Both the position numbers and the translations under genes were made by a program. Below the pieces are notes generated by a model. That model had not been told where the DNA came from. It searched no databases and was given only the letters and a program-made list of their open reading frames with translations. Of a stretch of DNA of 64,000 bases, positions 32,261 to 44,075 are shown piece after piece (positions within the stretch are counted from its first letter, which is position 1; every line of letters starts with the position of its first letter). The stretch comes from Corydoras sp. C115 (taxonomy: Eukaryota; Chordata; Actinopteri; Siluriformes; Callichthyidae). The stretch lies in assembly GCA_019802505.1 (NCBI GenBank), contig JAFMOC010000173.1:1-64000 (forward strand), read 5' to 3'.

Positions 32261-32744
32261 ATTATATTGTATATTATTTTATATATAAGCCACTCAGACC
32301 TGAACAACTCACGTTCTCTTCTCTGTCACGTTCCTGTTGACGTCAACAACTCTAATAAAATCACTAGTTGTGTCCGATGCATTGGTGCTTTTATTGCAGG
32401 CTAATGAGAAATAAAGCCACTCCTCTTCCCCATCTGACGACATGTCCTCAGTTCTCTGTGCCACAGAAGACAGATAGTGTTAGAATGACCTTTATGTGGT
32501 AAAAAGTGGAATTGTGTTTTTGAAAATATACGATTTTATTTATTCTGACCGAGCTAGCGAGGCTTAAATAACACATCAGACTGACGGTGCGGGCTGTTTA
32601 TTGGCGATTGGCCCGCGGGCCGGACTTCGGACATGCGTGCTTTAAATAAACATGCTGTGTCCAGCATCCCAGCAGTCCTGTCGGTTGATGGAATCCTTCT
32701 CCCCTTGGCATGTGATGTTCTGGTTTTAGGTGTCAGCTGCATTA
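32261..32744. other. Intergenic, no gene recognised
   Basis: Single-copy-looking sequence between SINEs with no convincing coding or splice signals. Confidence 0.4.
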
Positions 32745-32746
32745 TT

Positions 32747-33074
32747 CATTCATTCATTATCTCCCGCTTTATCCTCTATTAGGGTCGCGGTGGGGTTCCC
32801 CATGCCCATCCAGGGGAGAACGTCTCGGGCGCTGGGCAGATAGACCCAGGACAGGGCGCCAATCCATCGCTGGGCTCACACTCACTCACACAAACACACT
32901 CTATATGGGGCAATTTTTGAGAATTTAATTGACTTGATCCATGTTTTTGGACTGTGGGAGGAAACCGGAGAACCCGGAGGAAACCCACGGGGAGAACATG
33001 GAAACTCCACCCAGATGGGGATTCGAACCGGGAATCCCTAGAGCTGAAAGGCGAACGTGCCAACCACTAAGCCA
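32747..33074 (-). mobile_element. V-type SINE
   Basis: Reverse copy with a short deletion in the core (CACGGGGAGAACATGG). CAGCTGCATTA on both sides is its target duplication. Confidence 0.9.
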
Positions 33075-33077
33075 CCA

Positions 33078-33878
33078 GCTGCATTAATTAAGCATAATGA
33101 AAGTCCATTATCGAGCGGCTCCGCCTTCTCCCCGGCCACACACCGTTTTGAGACTGAAGACTCAGCAGTCGTCCTTTAGCAGCATTGCTCTCTGTTCTCT
33201 GTGTTTCTTCTCCTCTCGCTCGAGTCGGATTGTCCGAAATATTTTAGGTGCCATTCTTTTTTTTGGGGTTGGGCAGGCGTTTAGGTTTAAAAACCGATGC
33301 TGAAGATTCTGAAGCAGAGTCTGTGAATATCCCTTTGTGATTGGTGAAGCCTGAAATGCTTCATTGTCTTCTCATTAGCACACAGGAACCTTGTGTGTCC
33401 TTGTATAACCCGATATTGTCTTTGTTTCTGCAGAGTTTTAAGTGACATGACGCTGACGCTTACCTCGACATGACAGGACGGAATTTGACCGTGACCCGAC
33501 CTCATAGATATGGACCGTGACTACCGTATCATAACCAGTCTTGTTCTTGCTATGAGGATGATTGCTGTTTTTTTTTTTTTTTTTTTTATTAATTAAATCC
33601 TTTATTCTTATCCTTATTGTCAAGTCAATCTTTTAAGTGGTGAGATATTCTAAAGACTGTAAAGACAAGCAGTACATTGACAGAAAATTACAGACTTCGT
33701 TGCCAATTGCCATTGTTTTTTTATGTAAATGGTATTAGAAATAAAGAGGACGGGTAAACTGTGAATGGTTTGTGTTTGTCTTTCTTTTAGCCTCACCTCA
33801 GGTGTCCTTCACAGGTGTTATCACTTTAGATAAAATAAACTGGAAGAATAATAATGATAAAAAAATAAAACTTTGGCA
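33078..33878. other. Intergenic, no gene recognised
   Basis: Mostly unique sequence with a T19 tract at about 33571. No exon-like structure is supported. Confidence 0.4.
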
Positions 33879-33881
33879 AAT

Positions 33882-34224
33882 CCATTCATTCATCCATTAT
33901 CTCCCGCTTTATCCTCTATTAGGGTCGCGGTGGGGTTCCCCATGTCCATCCAGGGGAGAACGTCTCGGGCGCTGGGCAGATACACCCAGGACAGGGCGCC
34001 AATCTATCACTGGGCACACACTCACTCACACAGACACACTCTATATGGGGCAATTTGGAGAACTCAATTGACTTGATCCATGTTTTTGGACTGTGGGAGG
34101 AAACCGGAGAACCCGGAGGAAACCCACGGGGAGAACATGGAAACTCCACCCAGATGGGGATTCGAACCGGGAATCCCTAGCGCTGAGAGGAGAACATGCC
34201 AACCACTAAGGCACCGTGCCGCCC
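33882..34224 (-). mobile_element. V-type SINE
   Basis: Reverse copy flanked by CTTTGGCAAAT. It has the same core deletion as the 32.7-kb copy, so the two may share a source element. Confidence 0.9.
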
Positions 34225-34239
34225 CTTTGGCAAATTAAA

Positions 34240-34380
34240 TAAATTAATATAAACTGAATGCTATAAATTGCCCCATATAGTGTGTGTGCCCAACAATAGA
34301 TTGCCCTGGATGTCCATAGGGAACCCCCCTCGGGAACCCCCCCCCCCATGACCATAGCAGTGAATTAAGTGAAAGATAAT
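34240..34380 (+). mobile_element. Degenerate V-type SINE tail
   Basis: Old 3' half only, ending AGTGAATTAAGTGAAAGATA. Confidence 0.6.
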
Positions 34381-34424
34381 AACAAAATGAACAAAATTAA
34401 TATCAAGCAAATAGTATTTTGTGC

Positions 34425-34756
34425 TGTGGCTTAGTGGTTAGCATGTTCTCCTCTCAGCACTAGGGATTCCCGGTTCGAATCCCCATCTGGGTGGAGTTTC
34501 CATGTTCTCCCCGTGTCCGCGTGGGTTTCCTCCGGGTTCTCCGGTTCCCTCCCACAGTCCAAAAACATGGATCAAGTCAATTGAGTTCTCCAAATTGCCC
34601 CATATAGAGTGTGTCTGTGTGAGTGAGTGTGTGCCCAGTGATAGATTGGCACCCTGTCCTGGGTGTGTCTGCCCAGCGCCCGAGATGTTCTCCCCTGGAT
34701 GGGCATGGGGAACCCCACCGCGAACCTAATAGAGGATAAAGCGGGAGATAATGAAT
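34425..34756 (+). mobile_element. V-type SINE
   Basis: Forward copy missing only the first bases of the head; core and tail intact. Confidence 0.9.
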
Positions 34757-34827
34757 GATATAATAATGTGTTTGTCATTAAGTTTAATGATTAGTTCTAA
34801 TATTAAAGTAATTTGTTTGTGGTCCCT

Positions 34828-34965
34828 CCCAGTGATGGATTGGCGCCCTGTCCTGGGTGTATCTGCCCGGTGGCCGAGACGTTCTCCCCTGGATGGGCAT
34901 GGGGAACCCCACTGCGACCCAACTAGAGGATTAAGCGGGAGATAATGAATGAATGAATGAATGAA
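34828..34965 (+). mobile_element. Short 3'-half V-type SINE
   Basis: Only the last ~138 bp, beginning CCAGTGATGGATTGGCGCC. Flanked by the 14-bp duplication TGTTTGTGGTCCCT (34814-34827, 34966-34979). Confidence 0.92.
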
Positions 34966-35167
34966 TGTTTGTGGTCCCTTGGAATCAATAATGCAAATAA
35001 TCCTAGCTTTATGGTTTACTGCATGCAGAACACGCTGCAGGACCTGTTGCACTCCACCAGGTGGCAGTGCAGATGGTGTGCATTAACACAAAAATGGGAT
35101 GCTGTTCGTATCTCACGTGTACTGGTTCAGCCATGGCATGTTTTAATGCAATATAATATAAACAAGG

Positions 35168-36290
35168 GCTGGGACACTGGCTTAGCGGTTGGCATGTTCT
35201 CCTCTCAGCGCTAGGGATTCCCGGTTCGAATCCCAATCTGGGTGGAGTTTCCATGTTCTCCCTGCATCCACATGGGTTTCCTCCGGGTTCTCCGGTTTCC
35301 TCCCACAGGCCAAAAACATGGATCAAGGTCAATTGAATTCTCTAAATTGCCCCATGTAGAGTGTGTCTGTGTGAGTGAGTGTGTGCCCAGTGATGGATTG
35401 GCGTCCTGTCCTGGGTGTATCTGCCAAGCGCCCAAGACGTTCTCCCCTGGATGGGCATGAGGAACCCCCCCATGATAGATGGATGGATGGATGTACTGTA
35501 GGAGGAAACCTAGAACCTGGAGAACCCAAGCTAACACGGGGAGGACATTAAAACTCCACCCATGCCACAAAATGTTGCCTTCTTATTTCCTTCCACTTGA
35601 TCATCTATGAGGGCGGCACGGTGGCTTAGTGGTTGGCATGTTCTCCTCTCAGCACTAGTGATTCCCGGTTCGAATCCCCATCTGGGTGGAGTTTCCATGT
35701 TCTCCCTGCATCCACATGGGTTTCCTCCGGGTTCTCCGGTTTCCTTCCACAGTCCAAAAACCTGGATCAAGTCTATTGAATTCTCCAAATTGCCCCATAT
35801 AGAGTGTGTCTGTGTGAGTGAGTGTGTGCCCAGCGATAGATTGGCGCCCTGTCCTGGGTGTATCTGCCCAGCGCCCGAGACGTTCTCCCCTGGATGGGCA
35901 TGGGGAACCCCACCCTAATAGAGAATAAAGCGGCAGATAATGAATGAATGATCATCTATGAGGGCGGCACGGTGGCTTAGTGGTTGGCATGTTCTCCTCT
36001 CAGCACTAGAGATTCCCGGTTCGAATCCCCATCTGGGTGGAGTTTCCATGTTCTCTCTGCATCCACATGGGTTTCCTCCCACAGTCCAAAAACATGGATC
36101 AAGGTCAATTGAGTTTTCCAAATTGCCCCATATACAGTGTGTCTGTGTCTTCTCCCCTGGATGGGCATGTGGAACCCCCCCCCCCCCCTAATGATAGATG
36201 GATGGATGTACTGTGGGAGGAAACCTAGAACCTGGAGAAACCAAGCTAACACGGGGAGGACATTAAAACTCCACCCATGCCACAAATGTT
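35168..36290 (+). mobile_element. Array of V-type SINEs with duplicated flanks
   Basis: Units at 35168-35475, 35611-35945 and 35961-36190. GATCATCTATGA precedes both the second and third units. A ~90-bp reverse SINE fragment (GAGGAAACCTAGAACCTGGA region) follows both the first and third units (35497, 36214), showing block duplication. Confidence 0.88.
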
Positions 36291-36425
36291 TCGGGACAGT
36301 ACACAGTACACCCAGCAGAGGGCGCCAAACTCGCCGGCCGCACACTGAGCCCAGAAACTCCAGAACATAGAGACGCCACCCAGATCGGGATTCGAACCTC
36401 GCTCCCCAGCGCCGCGAGGTCGAAA
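36285..36425 (-). mobile_element. GC-rich degenerate SINE at the OSBPL6 promoter
   Basis: Diverged reverse SINE (AGAGACGCCACCCAGATCGG, then GGATTCGAACC) merging into the CpG-rich first-exon region. Confidence 0.6.
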
Positions 36426-36439
36426 TAATATTTCTTCGT

Positions 36440-36871
36440 GCTTTTCACAGCAAACTAAAGCAAACGTCGTCCCTCCGCCCGCCGTTCCGTCTGTCCCGCT
36501 ACGCTCCCGTAATAACCGCGCTCCGGCTGGGAGCGAGTCTGTCCAATCAGCGGCGAGCTCCCGGTCCAGCGCGTTAATACGGGTTGTGGGGGGAGCGCCG
36601 CGATCCAGTCCGGGTCTTCGGTGTCTCTCGGCCTCTGAAGTCACCCGCTTACCGCAGGGAGGAGCGAGCAGGAGCAGCAGCTCGGCTCGCTTTCAAACGC
36701 AGCCATCCGGCGATTTGAATAAAAAAGAGCCGAGCGCAGCGACGACGCGATGAACTGTGGAGGAGAAAGCCGAGCGCGTTGACGGATTAATCTGCAGCGG
36801 CGGCGGCGGCGGCGGCGGCGACCGGATCCGATCAGCAGCATCATGAAGATGCTCCATTCCGTTAACGGCTG
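36440..36871 (+). promoter_or_regulatory. osbpl6: OSBPL6 CpG-rich promoter and non-coding first exon
   Basis: A CpG-dense stretch with a CCAAT (GTCCAATCAGCGG at about 36540), then a GC-rich leader ending GTTAACGGCTG at donor GTAGGC (36872). It contains a (CGG)7 run at 36798-36818 and short ORFs starting at 36750 and 36843. Joined to the exon at 59669, the second short ORF stops at once (TGA), so the exon is non-coding for OSBPL6. It is assigned by position and strand; the transcription start is unknown. Confidence 0.6.
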
Positions 36872-36984
36872 GTAGGCGAGCGGCTCTCCCCGCGTTGGGA
36901 TATGTCGTTAATGAGTATCTCGTTACTGTCTCGTTTTCGGCTCTTCTTTAAGTTCTAATCTCATTAGAATGATCGCCATTCAAT

Positions 36985-37845
36985 GAACGATCGGCTCACA
37001 CTATACTCACTATCCTTACTATACTCACTATCTCCACTATACTCACTATCCTTACTATACTCAGTATCCTTACCATACTCACTATCTCCACTATACTGAC
37101 TATCCTTACTATACTCAGTATCCTTACTGTACTCAGTATCCTTACCATACTCACTATCTCCACTATACTGACTATCCTTACTATACTCAGTATCCTTACT
37201 GTACTCAGTATCCTTACCATACTCACTATCTGCACTATACTCACTATCCTTACTATACTCACTGTCTCCACAATACTCACTATCCTTACTATACTCACTA
37301 TCTCCACAATACTCACTATCCTTACTATACTCAGTATCCTTACCATACTCACTATCTGCACTATCCTTACTATACTCACCATCCTTACTATACTCACTAT
37401 CCTTATTAAACTCACTATCCTTATTATACTCACTATCCTTACTATACTCACTATCCTCGCTATACTCACTATCCTCGCTATACACACTATACTTACTATA
37501 CTCACTATTCTTACTATACTCACTGTCCTTACTATACTCACTATCCTTACTATACACACTATACTAACTATACTCACTATCCTTACTATACTCACTATAC
37601 TCAGTATCCTTACTATACTCACAATCCTCACTATACACACTATACTAACTATCCTCACTATACACACTATCCTTACTATACTCACTATCCTCACTATACT
37701 AACTATACACACTATCCTTACTATACTCACTATCCTTACTATACTCACAATCCTCACTATACACACTATCCTCACTATCTTCACTATACTCACTATCTTC
37801 ACTATACACACTATCCTCACTATACTCACTATACTCCTGCGTGCT
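36985..37845. repeat. 18-bp minisatellite (CTATACTCACTATCCTTA)
   Basis: About 860 bp of a CTATACTCACTATCCTTA-type unit made of two related 9-mers, with block variants (TCCACTATACTGACTATC; CAGTATCCTTACTGTACT). The minus strand is open in two frames (Ser-Glu-Tyr-Ser-Lys-Asp and Ile-Val-Arg repeats), but only because 18-bp units lack stops. It begins about 110 bp after the first exon. Confidence 0.95.
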
Positions 37846-37849
37846 GCTG

Positions 37850-38340
37850 TCATTTGCGGTCATCACTTTCTATTCACTCACAATTCAACGATAATCAGAT
37901 CTGGGATTTGCATTAGATGCTGACGTCTCACCGATTTGTCTGGATTTTGGGAGATCCCAGCATGGTGGGTGACCTTGTTCTGATACCTGGCCATCTGTAG
38001 ATCTGTCGTCCATCATTTAATCCCTGCTAGTGTGACACTTAAAATACGTGGAGTAGCCGATGAGAAGTTGGGTCCAGCTCTCTAGATCATATGGAATGTA
38101 CCCCCTAATTATTTCAGCCTCTGAGCCTTCTAATAGATCCTGCAGTATTTATGATTATTATTATTTCTTTTTTATTTATTTTTTTGGATGTTCAGATGCC
38201 ATCATAGAGATGTTAATGCCAAGGTCAGGCACTGACATTGCAGTGTTCTTAATATAGATTGCATGCTTCCCCGGACCGAGTTGTGCTTTTTGATATTTAG
38301 TTGAGGATGCAGTGTGCAAGGCTTAGTGCCTGATGATCTG
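37850..38340. other. OSBPL6 intron 1, unique part
   Basis: No repeats or exon signals recognised apart from a short ATT-rich stretch at about 38155-38180. Confidence 0.4.
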
Positions 38341-40025
38341 TTAAAGTCGTAGGACTGCGGGTAAAGAACCGGCCTTGCGACCTGAAGGTTGCTGGTTCGA
38401 TTCGGGGTCCCAACAAATACCGTGGCAGAAGTGCCCTTGGTCGAAGCACCTAACCCCTGTATACGGGGCCACCCACCGCTGCGGGCACATTTGCTCCCTT
38501 CACCAGTGTGTGTGTGTGTGTGTGTTTACTGCACAGATGGGTTATATGTGGAGGACAGATTGCTCTGTGTGTAAATACATGGAGGAAAAATGGAACATTG
38601 TACCACTTTTCTAGGTTCTTAAAGAATTGGGATGGTTTCCTATTGCTTGACTTAAACATTGAAACCCATTTGAGAACCCTACAGTTCCAGAAATGTAAGC
38701 CATGTCCATATTTAGTTCTGGGAGAACTTTTGAGTCCAGCAGCTTCGTTACCTGAAGTCTGTAGTCATTGGCTTGTGGTTAAAGAACTAAAAATCCCTGC
38801 TTTGGTTCAGGGTCCCATCAAGAACTTGGCCTTTGGCAAGGCACCTGACCCTGGTAAATGTGGAAGACAAATTGCTCTGTGTCTAAGGACGGTTCCCTAT
38901 AGCTTGACATAAACAACAAAACCCATTTGAGAACCCTACAGTTCCAGACATGTAAGCCATGTCCACATTTTGTTCTGGGAGAACTTTTGAGTCCAGCAGC
39001 TTCGTTACATCAAACCCCCTGAAGTCTGTAGTCATAGGCTTGTGGATAAAGAACTAAAAGTCCCTGCTTTGGTTCAGGGTCCCATCAAGTTCTATGGCTG
39101 AAGTGCCCTTGGGCAAGGCACCTGACCCTGGTAAATGTGGAAGACAAATTGCTCTGTGTCTAAGGACGGTTCCCTATAGCTTGACATAAACAACAAAACC
39201 CATTTGAGAACCCTACAGTTCCAGAAATGTAAGCCATGTCCACATTTAGTTCTGGGAGAACTTTTGAGTCCAGCAGCTTTGTTACCTGAAGTCTGTAGTC
39301 ATAGGCTTGTGGTTAAAGGTCCCTGCTTTGGTTCAGGGTCCCATCAAGAACTATGGCTGAAGTGCCCTTGGGCAAGGCACCTGACCCTGTTAAATGTGGA
39401 GGACAAATTGCTCTCTGTCTAAGGACGGTTCCCTATAGCTTGACCTAAACATTGAAACCCATTTGAGAACCCTACAGTTCCAGAGATATAAGCCATGTCC
39501 ACATTTAGTTCTGGGAGAACTTTTGAGTCCAGCAGCTTCGTTACATCAAACCCCCTGAAGTCTGTAGTCATAGGCTTGTGGATAAAGAACTAAAAGTCCC
39601 TGCTTTGGTTCAGGGTCCCATCAAGTTCTATGGCTGAAGTGCCCTTGGGCAAGGCACCTGACCCTGTTAAATGTGGAGGACAAATTACTCTGTGTCTAAA
39701 GACGGTTCCCTATAGCTTGACATAAACAACAAAACCCATTTGAGAACCCTACAGTTCCAGACATGTAAGCCATGTCCACATTTAGTTCTGGGAGAACTTT
39801 TGAGTCCAGCAGCTTCGTTACCTGAAGCCTGTAGTCATAGGCTTGTGGTTAAAGGTCCCTTTTTTGGTTCAGGGTCCCATCAAGAACTATGGCTGAAGTG
39901 CCCTTGGGCAAGGCACCTGACCCTGTTAAATGTGGAGGACAAATTGCTCTGTGTCTAAGGACGGTTCCCTATAGCTTGACAAGAACAATAAAACCCATTT
40001 GAGAGCCATAAAGTTCCAGTTCTAA
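38341..40025 (+). repeat. ~270-bp tandem array of a tRNA-derived SINE
   Basis: A founder with tRNA-like head (GGTAAAGAACCGGCCTTGCG, B box GGTTCGATTC) at 38341-38640 is followed by five to six repeats. The period is about 260-280 bp, with TTCCCTATAGCTTGACATAA marking each unit. Alternate units carry a longer form (TTCGTTACATCAAACCCCCT), giving a higher-order ~540-bp period. Confidence 0.9.
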
Positions 40026-40179
40026 AACACTATGTTCTGTTACATTAAGCCACCAGCTGTATGTCTTTTCTACTCTGTCCCCGTGTTGCATCAACATTCA
40101 GGTGGCCGGTCATGTAACATTGTATTTTTTACAAGTTTGTTCATGTGGCACTTGATGTCAAAGCTTGTAGTGGACCTCC

Positions 40180-40330
40180 ACTTACGGGCAATCATAGACT
40201 TGAGGTTAAGGAACCAGCCTTGTAACCTAAAGGTCCCCAAGTTCCATTCCTGGTCCCACCAAGTGCCCTTAGGCTAGAATCTCTTTAAAGAGACTAGAGT
40301 TTGAAGGATTGTGGTAAAGAACCCTTGCAT
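40180..40330 (+). mobile_element. Third-family SINE, single copy
   Basis: GGTTAAGGAACCAGCCTTGT and AAGTTCCATTCCTGGTCCCA mark a diverged copy beyond the tandem array. Confidence 0.65.
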
Positions 40331-40344
40331 TAGTACAGATTCAT

Positions 40345-41035
40345 TCATTCATTATCTTCCGCTTAATCCTCTACTAGGGTCGCAGGGGGGTTCCCCATGC
40401 CCACCCAGGGGAGAATGTTTCGGGTGCTGGGCAGAGACACCCAGGACAGGGTGCTAATCTATCACTGGACACATACTTACATACACAGACACACACTATA
40501 TTAGGGCGATTTAAAGCAACCAAATTACCTTGAAGCCATGTTTTCGGACTATGGGAGGAAACTGGAGAACCTAGAGGAAAGCCCTGCGGACACGGAGAGA
40601 ACATGGAAACTCCACCCAGATTGGAATTCGAACCTGGATCCCCAGCACTGAGAGGCACAGTGGCTTGGTGGTTAGCACGTCCACCTCTCAGCCCTGGGGA
40701 TCAAGGTTCTCCCTGTGTCCATTTCCACAGGGTTCTTTCAAGGTAAATTGGTTCTAAATTCATTCATTCATTCATTCACTCCCGCTTTATCCTCTATTAG
40801 GGTCGCGGTGGGGTTCCCCATGCCCATCCAGGGGAGAACGTTTCAGGCGCTGGGCAGATAGACCCAGGACAGGGCACCAATCCATCGCTGGGCATGGTTC
40901 TAAATTAGCTCTATATAACGTGTGTGTGTGTGTGCCCACCGATAGATTGGTGCTCTGGGTGTATTGCACCCGGAATGTTCTCCCATAGATGGGCATGGGT
41001 AACCCACCGCGACCCTAATTTAGGGTTAAGTAAAA
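40345..41035. mobile_element. Head-to-head V-type SINE pair with a nested short SINE
   Basis: A reverse copy (40345-40655) meets a forward copy (40655-41035) at their tRNA heads. The forward copy is interrupted by a short reverse 3'-half element at 40761-40894. Confidence 0.8.
40761..40894 (-). mobile_element. Short 3'-half V-type SINE, nested
   Basis: Tail half only, ending CCAATCCATCGCTGG, flanked by TGGTTCTAAATT (40749-40760, 40895-40906). Confidence 0.9.
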
Positions 41036-41079
41036 GATGCAGGTGAACTGAGTCGGCGCCACCTGTGAGCCCCTTTTAG

Positions 41080-41530
41080 TGTGAGTGTGTGCCCAGTGAT
41101 AGTTTGGCGCCCTGTCCTGGCGCCAAACTGCCTAGTACCTGAAATGTTCTCCTCTGGATGGACATGGAGAACCCCCCTGCGACCCAGTTAGAAGGGTTTC
41201 CATGTTCTCCCCGTGGTTTTTTTTGGGTTTTCTGGTGTCCTCCCACAGTACAAAACATAGATTTAAGGTGATTTGGCTGCTCTAAAATTGATCTGAATTG
41301 CCCCTATATACTGTGTGTGTAAACAAATGTGTGTGATGGATTGGCGCCTTGTCCTGAGTATAATCACCCTTGGGATCCTGGTTCGAACACTGATTTGAGT
41401 GGAGTCTCCATGTTCTCCTGGTGTCCGTGTGGGTTTCCTCAGGGTTCTTCCCAGGGGAACCCCAGCGAAGCAAATTGAACAGAAGGTCAAAAATGCACAG
41501 AAGTACATCAACTAAAGAACATCACGGAAC
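41080..41530 (+). repeat. Duplicated SINE-derived block, copy A
   Basis: About 350 bp from CAGTTAGAAGGGTTTCCATG to ACATCACGGAACATCC, repeated almost exactly at 44070-44420. It is built of diverged SINE core pieces. Confidence 0.88.
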
Positions 41531-41668
41531 ATCCATCCATTATCTCCCGCTTTATCCTTTATTAGGGTCGCGGTGGCGGTTCCCCATGCCCATCCAGGGG
41601 AGAACGTCTCGGGCGCTGGGCAGATACCCCAGGACAGGGCGCCAATCCATCGCTGGGCAGGGTTCTAA
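41531..41668 (-). mobile_element. Short 3'-half V-type SINE
   Basis: Tail half ending CCAATCCATCGCTGG, truncated at the same site as the 34.8, 40.8 and 45.3-kb copies. No clear target duplication. Confidence 0.85.
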
Positions 41669-41699
41669 ATTACTCAGGTTACTGAGCATGACTTGGTGG

Positions 41700-42370
41700 T
41701 ATCATTTAATTATGCAGTGATGCGATAGTATCGCCGTCTCTATGGACGCACACCGGCCGACCAATCGCAGGGGGTAGCACTGCAGGTGAACTGAGTCGGC
41801 GCCACCTGTGGGCTCTGTGTGTGGTTTCTCCAAATGTGTGTGCAAATGTGTTGAGCTCTGTTCTCAGCGAGCCTCGCGTTGTCCCTCGACCTGCGTGGGG
41901 CCGGCCGGGTTGATTTGTTTACGTCTAAACAGCGAACCCTGCTCGTTGCTAATTCTCGGAGAAGACAGCAGGCTGTGCTAACTCAGTTCCGCCAAATCCC
42001 TGACTCATGTGCCTGTGTGTATTAAGCGGCTTAATGAACTGACTGGCTGCGGCTCTTTTTCAGACCGAACAATCGGGCTTCCCACACGGCGGGGGGGGCT
42101 TCAGAAATGCCCTGGAAACGGGGACTTTCGAGAGCAAGGTGTGAATGTTTGTTTGTGGTGGTGGGTCAGTTTCCTCCCACAGGGCAAAACGAAAACGAGG
42201 TGTCGGTATGTGAACTGGCTCTACAAAATCACCCCGGGGTAAATATGTGAGTGAACATGTGTGTCTGCCCTGAAGTGGGCTGGTGTCCTGTACTTGGTGT
42301 TCGTTCAACTCTGAGTCGCTGAGTCGCCGAGTCTGGGGACAGCAAACCATATAGGGATATTTTTAATATT
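41700..42370. other. GC-rich intronic segment
   Basis: CpG-rich, with GACCAATCGCAGG (CCAAT box) and GGGGCCGGCCGGG. AACTGAGTCGGCGCCACCTG, at about 41786, is also present at 41045. No exon could be supported. Confidence 0.35.
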
Positions 42371-43730
42371 CGGTATTTAACAAGGTGGCTTAGTGGTTGG
42401 CATGTTCTCCTCTCAGCGCTGGGGATTCAGGTTCGAATCCCAATCTGGGTGGAGTCTCCATGTTCTCCCCGTGTCTGCGTGGGTTTCCTCCGGGTTCTCC
42501 GGTTTCCTCCCACAGTCCAAAAACATGGATCAAGTCAAATGAATTCTCCAAATTGCCCCATATAGTGTGTGTATGTGTGAGTGAGTGTGTGCCCAGCGAT
42601 GGATTGGCGCCCTGTCCTGGGTCTATCTGCCCAGCGCCTGAGATGTTCTCCCCTGGATGGGCATGGGGAACCCCACCGCAACCCTAATAGAGGATAAAGT
42701 GGGAGATAATGAATGAGTATTTAACAAGGTGGCACGCTGGCTTATTGGTTAGCATGTTCTCCTCTCAGCGCTGGGGATTCAGGTTCGAATCCCAATCTGG
42801 GTGGAGTTTCCATGTTGTCCCCGTGTTCGCGTGGGTTTCCTCCGGGTTCTCCGGTTTCCTCACACAGTCCAAAAACATGGATCAAGTCAATTGAGTTCTC
42901 CAGATTGCCCCATATAGAGTGTGTCTGAGTGAGTGAGTGTGTGCTCAGCGATGGATTGGCGCTCTGTCCTGGGTGTATCTGCCCAGCGCCTGAGATGTTC
43001 TCCCCTGGATGGGCATGGGGAACCCCACCGCGACCCTAATAGAGGATAAAGCGGGATAAAGGGGGGAGTATTTAACAAGGTGGCACGGTGGCTTAGTGGT
43101 TAGAATGTTCTCCTCTCAGCACTGGGGATTCAGGTTCGAATCCCAATCTGGGTGGAGTTTCCATGTTCTCCCCGTGTCTGCGTGGGTTTCCTCCGGGTTC
43201 TCCGGTTTCCTCCCACAGTCCAAAAACACGGATCAAGTCAATTGAATTCTCCAAATTGCCCCATATAGAGTGTGTCTGTGTGAGTGAGTGTGTGCCCAGC
43301 GATGGATTGGCGCCCTGTCCTGGGTCTATCTGCCCAGCGCCTGAGATGTTCTCCCCTGGATGGGAATGGGGAACCCCACTGCGACCCTAATAGAGGATAA
43401 AGCGGGGAGTATTTAACAAGGTGGCACGGTGGCGTAGTGGTTAGCATGTTCTCCTCTCAGCGCTGGGGATTCAGGTTCGAATCCCAATCTGGGTGGAGTT
43501 TCCATGTTCTCCCCGTGTCTGCGTGGGTTTCCTCCGGGTTCTCCGGTTTCCTCCCACAGTCCAAAAACATGGATCAAGTCAATTGAGTTCTCCAGATTGC
43601 CCCATATAGTGTGTGTATGTGTGAGTGATTGTGTGTTCAGTGATAGATTGGCGCCCTGTCCTGGGTGTATCTGCCCAGCGCCCAAAACGTTCTCCCCTTG
43701 ATGGACATTGGGGGGTTCTCTCCCTACTGC
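42371..43730 (+). mobile_element. Four-unit V-type SINE tandem array
   Basis: Units start at about 42382, 42729, 43079 and 43419. Each is preceded by TATTTAACAAGGTGGC, so the target duplication is carried between units; the period is about 340-350 bp. The fourth unit ends in a rearranged tail. Confidence 0.92.
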
Positions 43731-43859
43731 CCTTGTTTAGGTAATGGATGAAACTGTGGTTAAGGAAAACTTAACCTTTCAGTCCTATCCCTTCCCTTTT
43801 CCACTTCTCATTGTAAAATCTACACATCCTCATATTATGTTAACCCCCCCCCCCTTCCC

Positions 43860-44075
43860 CGGACGGCATGGAGGCTTAGTGGTTAGCATGTTCTCCTCTC
43901 AAGGCTGGGGTTCCAGGTTCGAATCCCAATCTGGGTGGAGTTTCCATGTTCTCTCTCTTTGCGCATGAGTTTCCCCCCCCCCCCCCCCCCCCCCCGAGTT
44001 CTCTGCTTTTCTCCCACTGTTCAAAAACATGGATTCAAGGTGAATTGAATGTTCAAAATTGCCCCCCCTGCGACC
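43860..44075 (+). mobile_element. Degenerate V-type SINE with poly-C
   Basis: Forward diverged copy; a run of about 21 C at 43974-43994 interrupts the core. Confidence 0.75.

Noticed and set aside
36964..37853. Long minus-strand open frames (197 and 285 codons) in the 18-bp minisatellite
   Set aside because: They exist only because the repeat unit is a multiple of three without stops; there are no domains and two frames are open at once.
41700..42250. Alternative OSBPL6 first exon
   Set aside because: CpG-rich with a CCAAT box, but no splice donor or leader could be tied to the coding exon.
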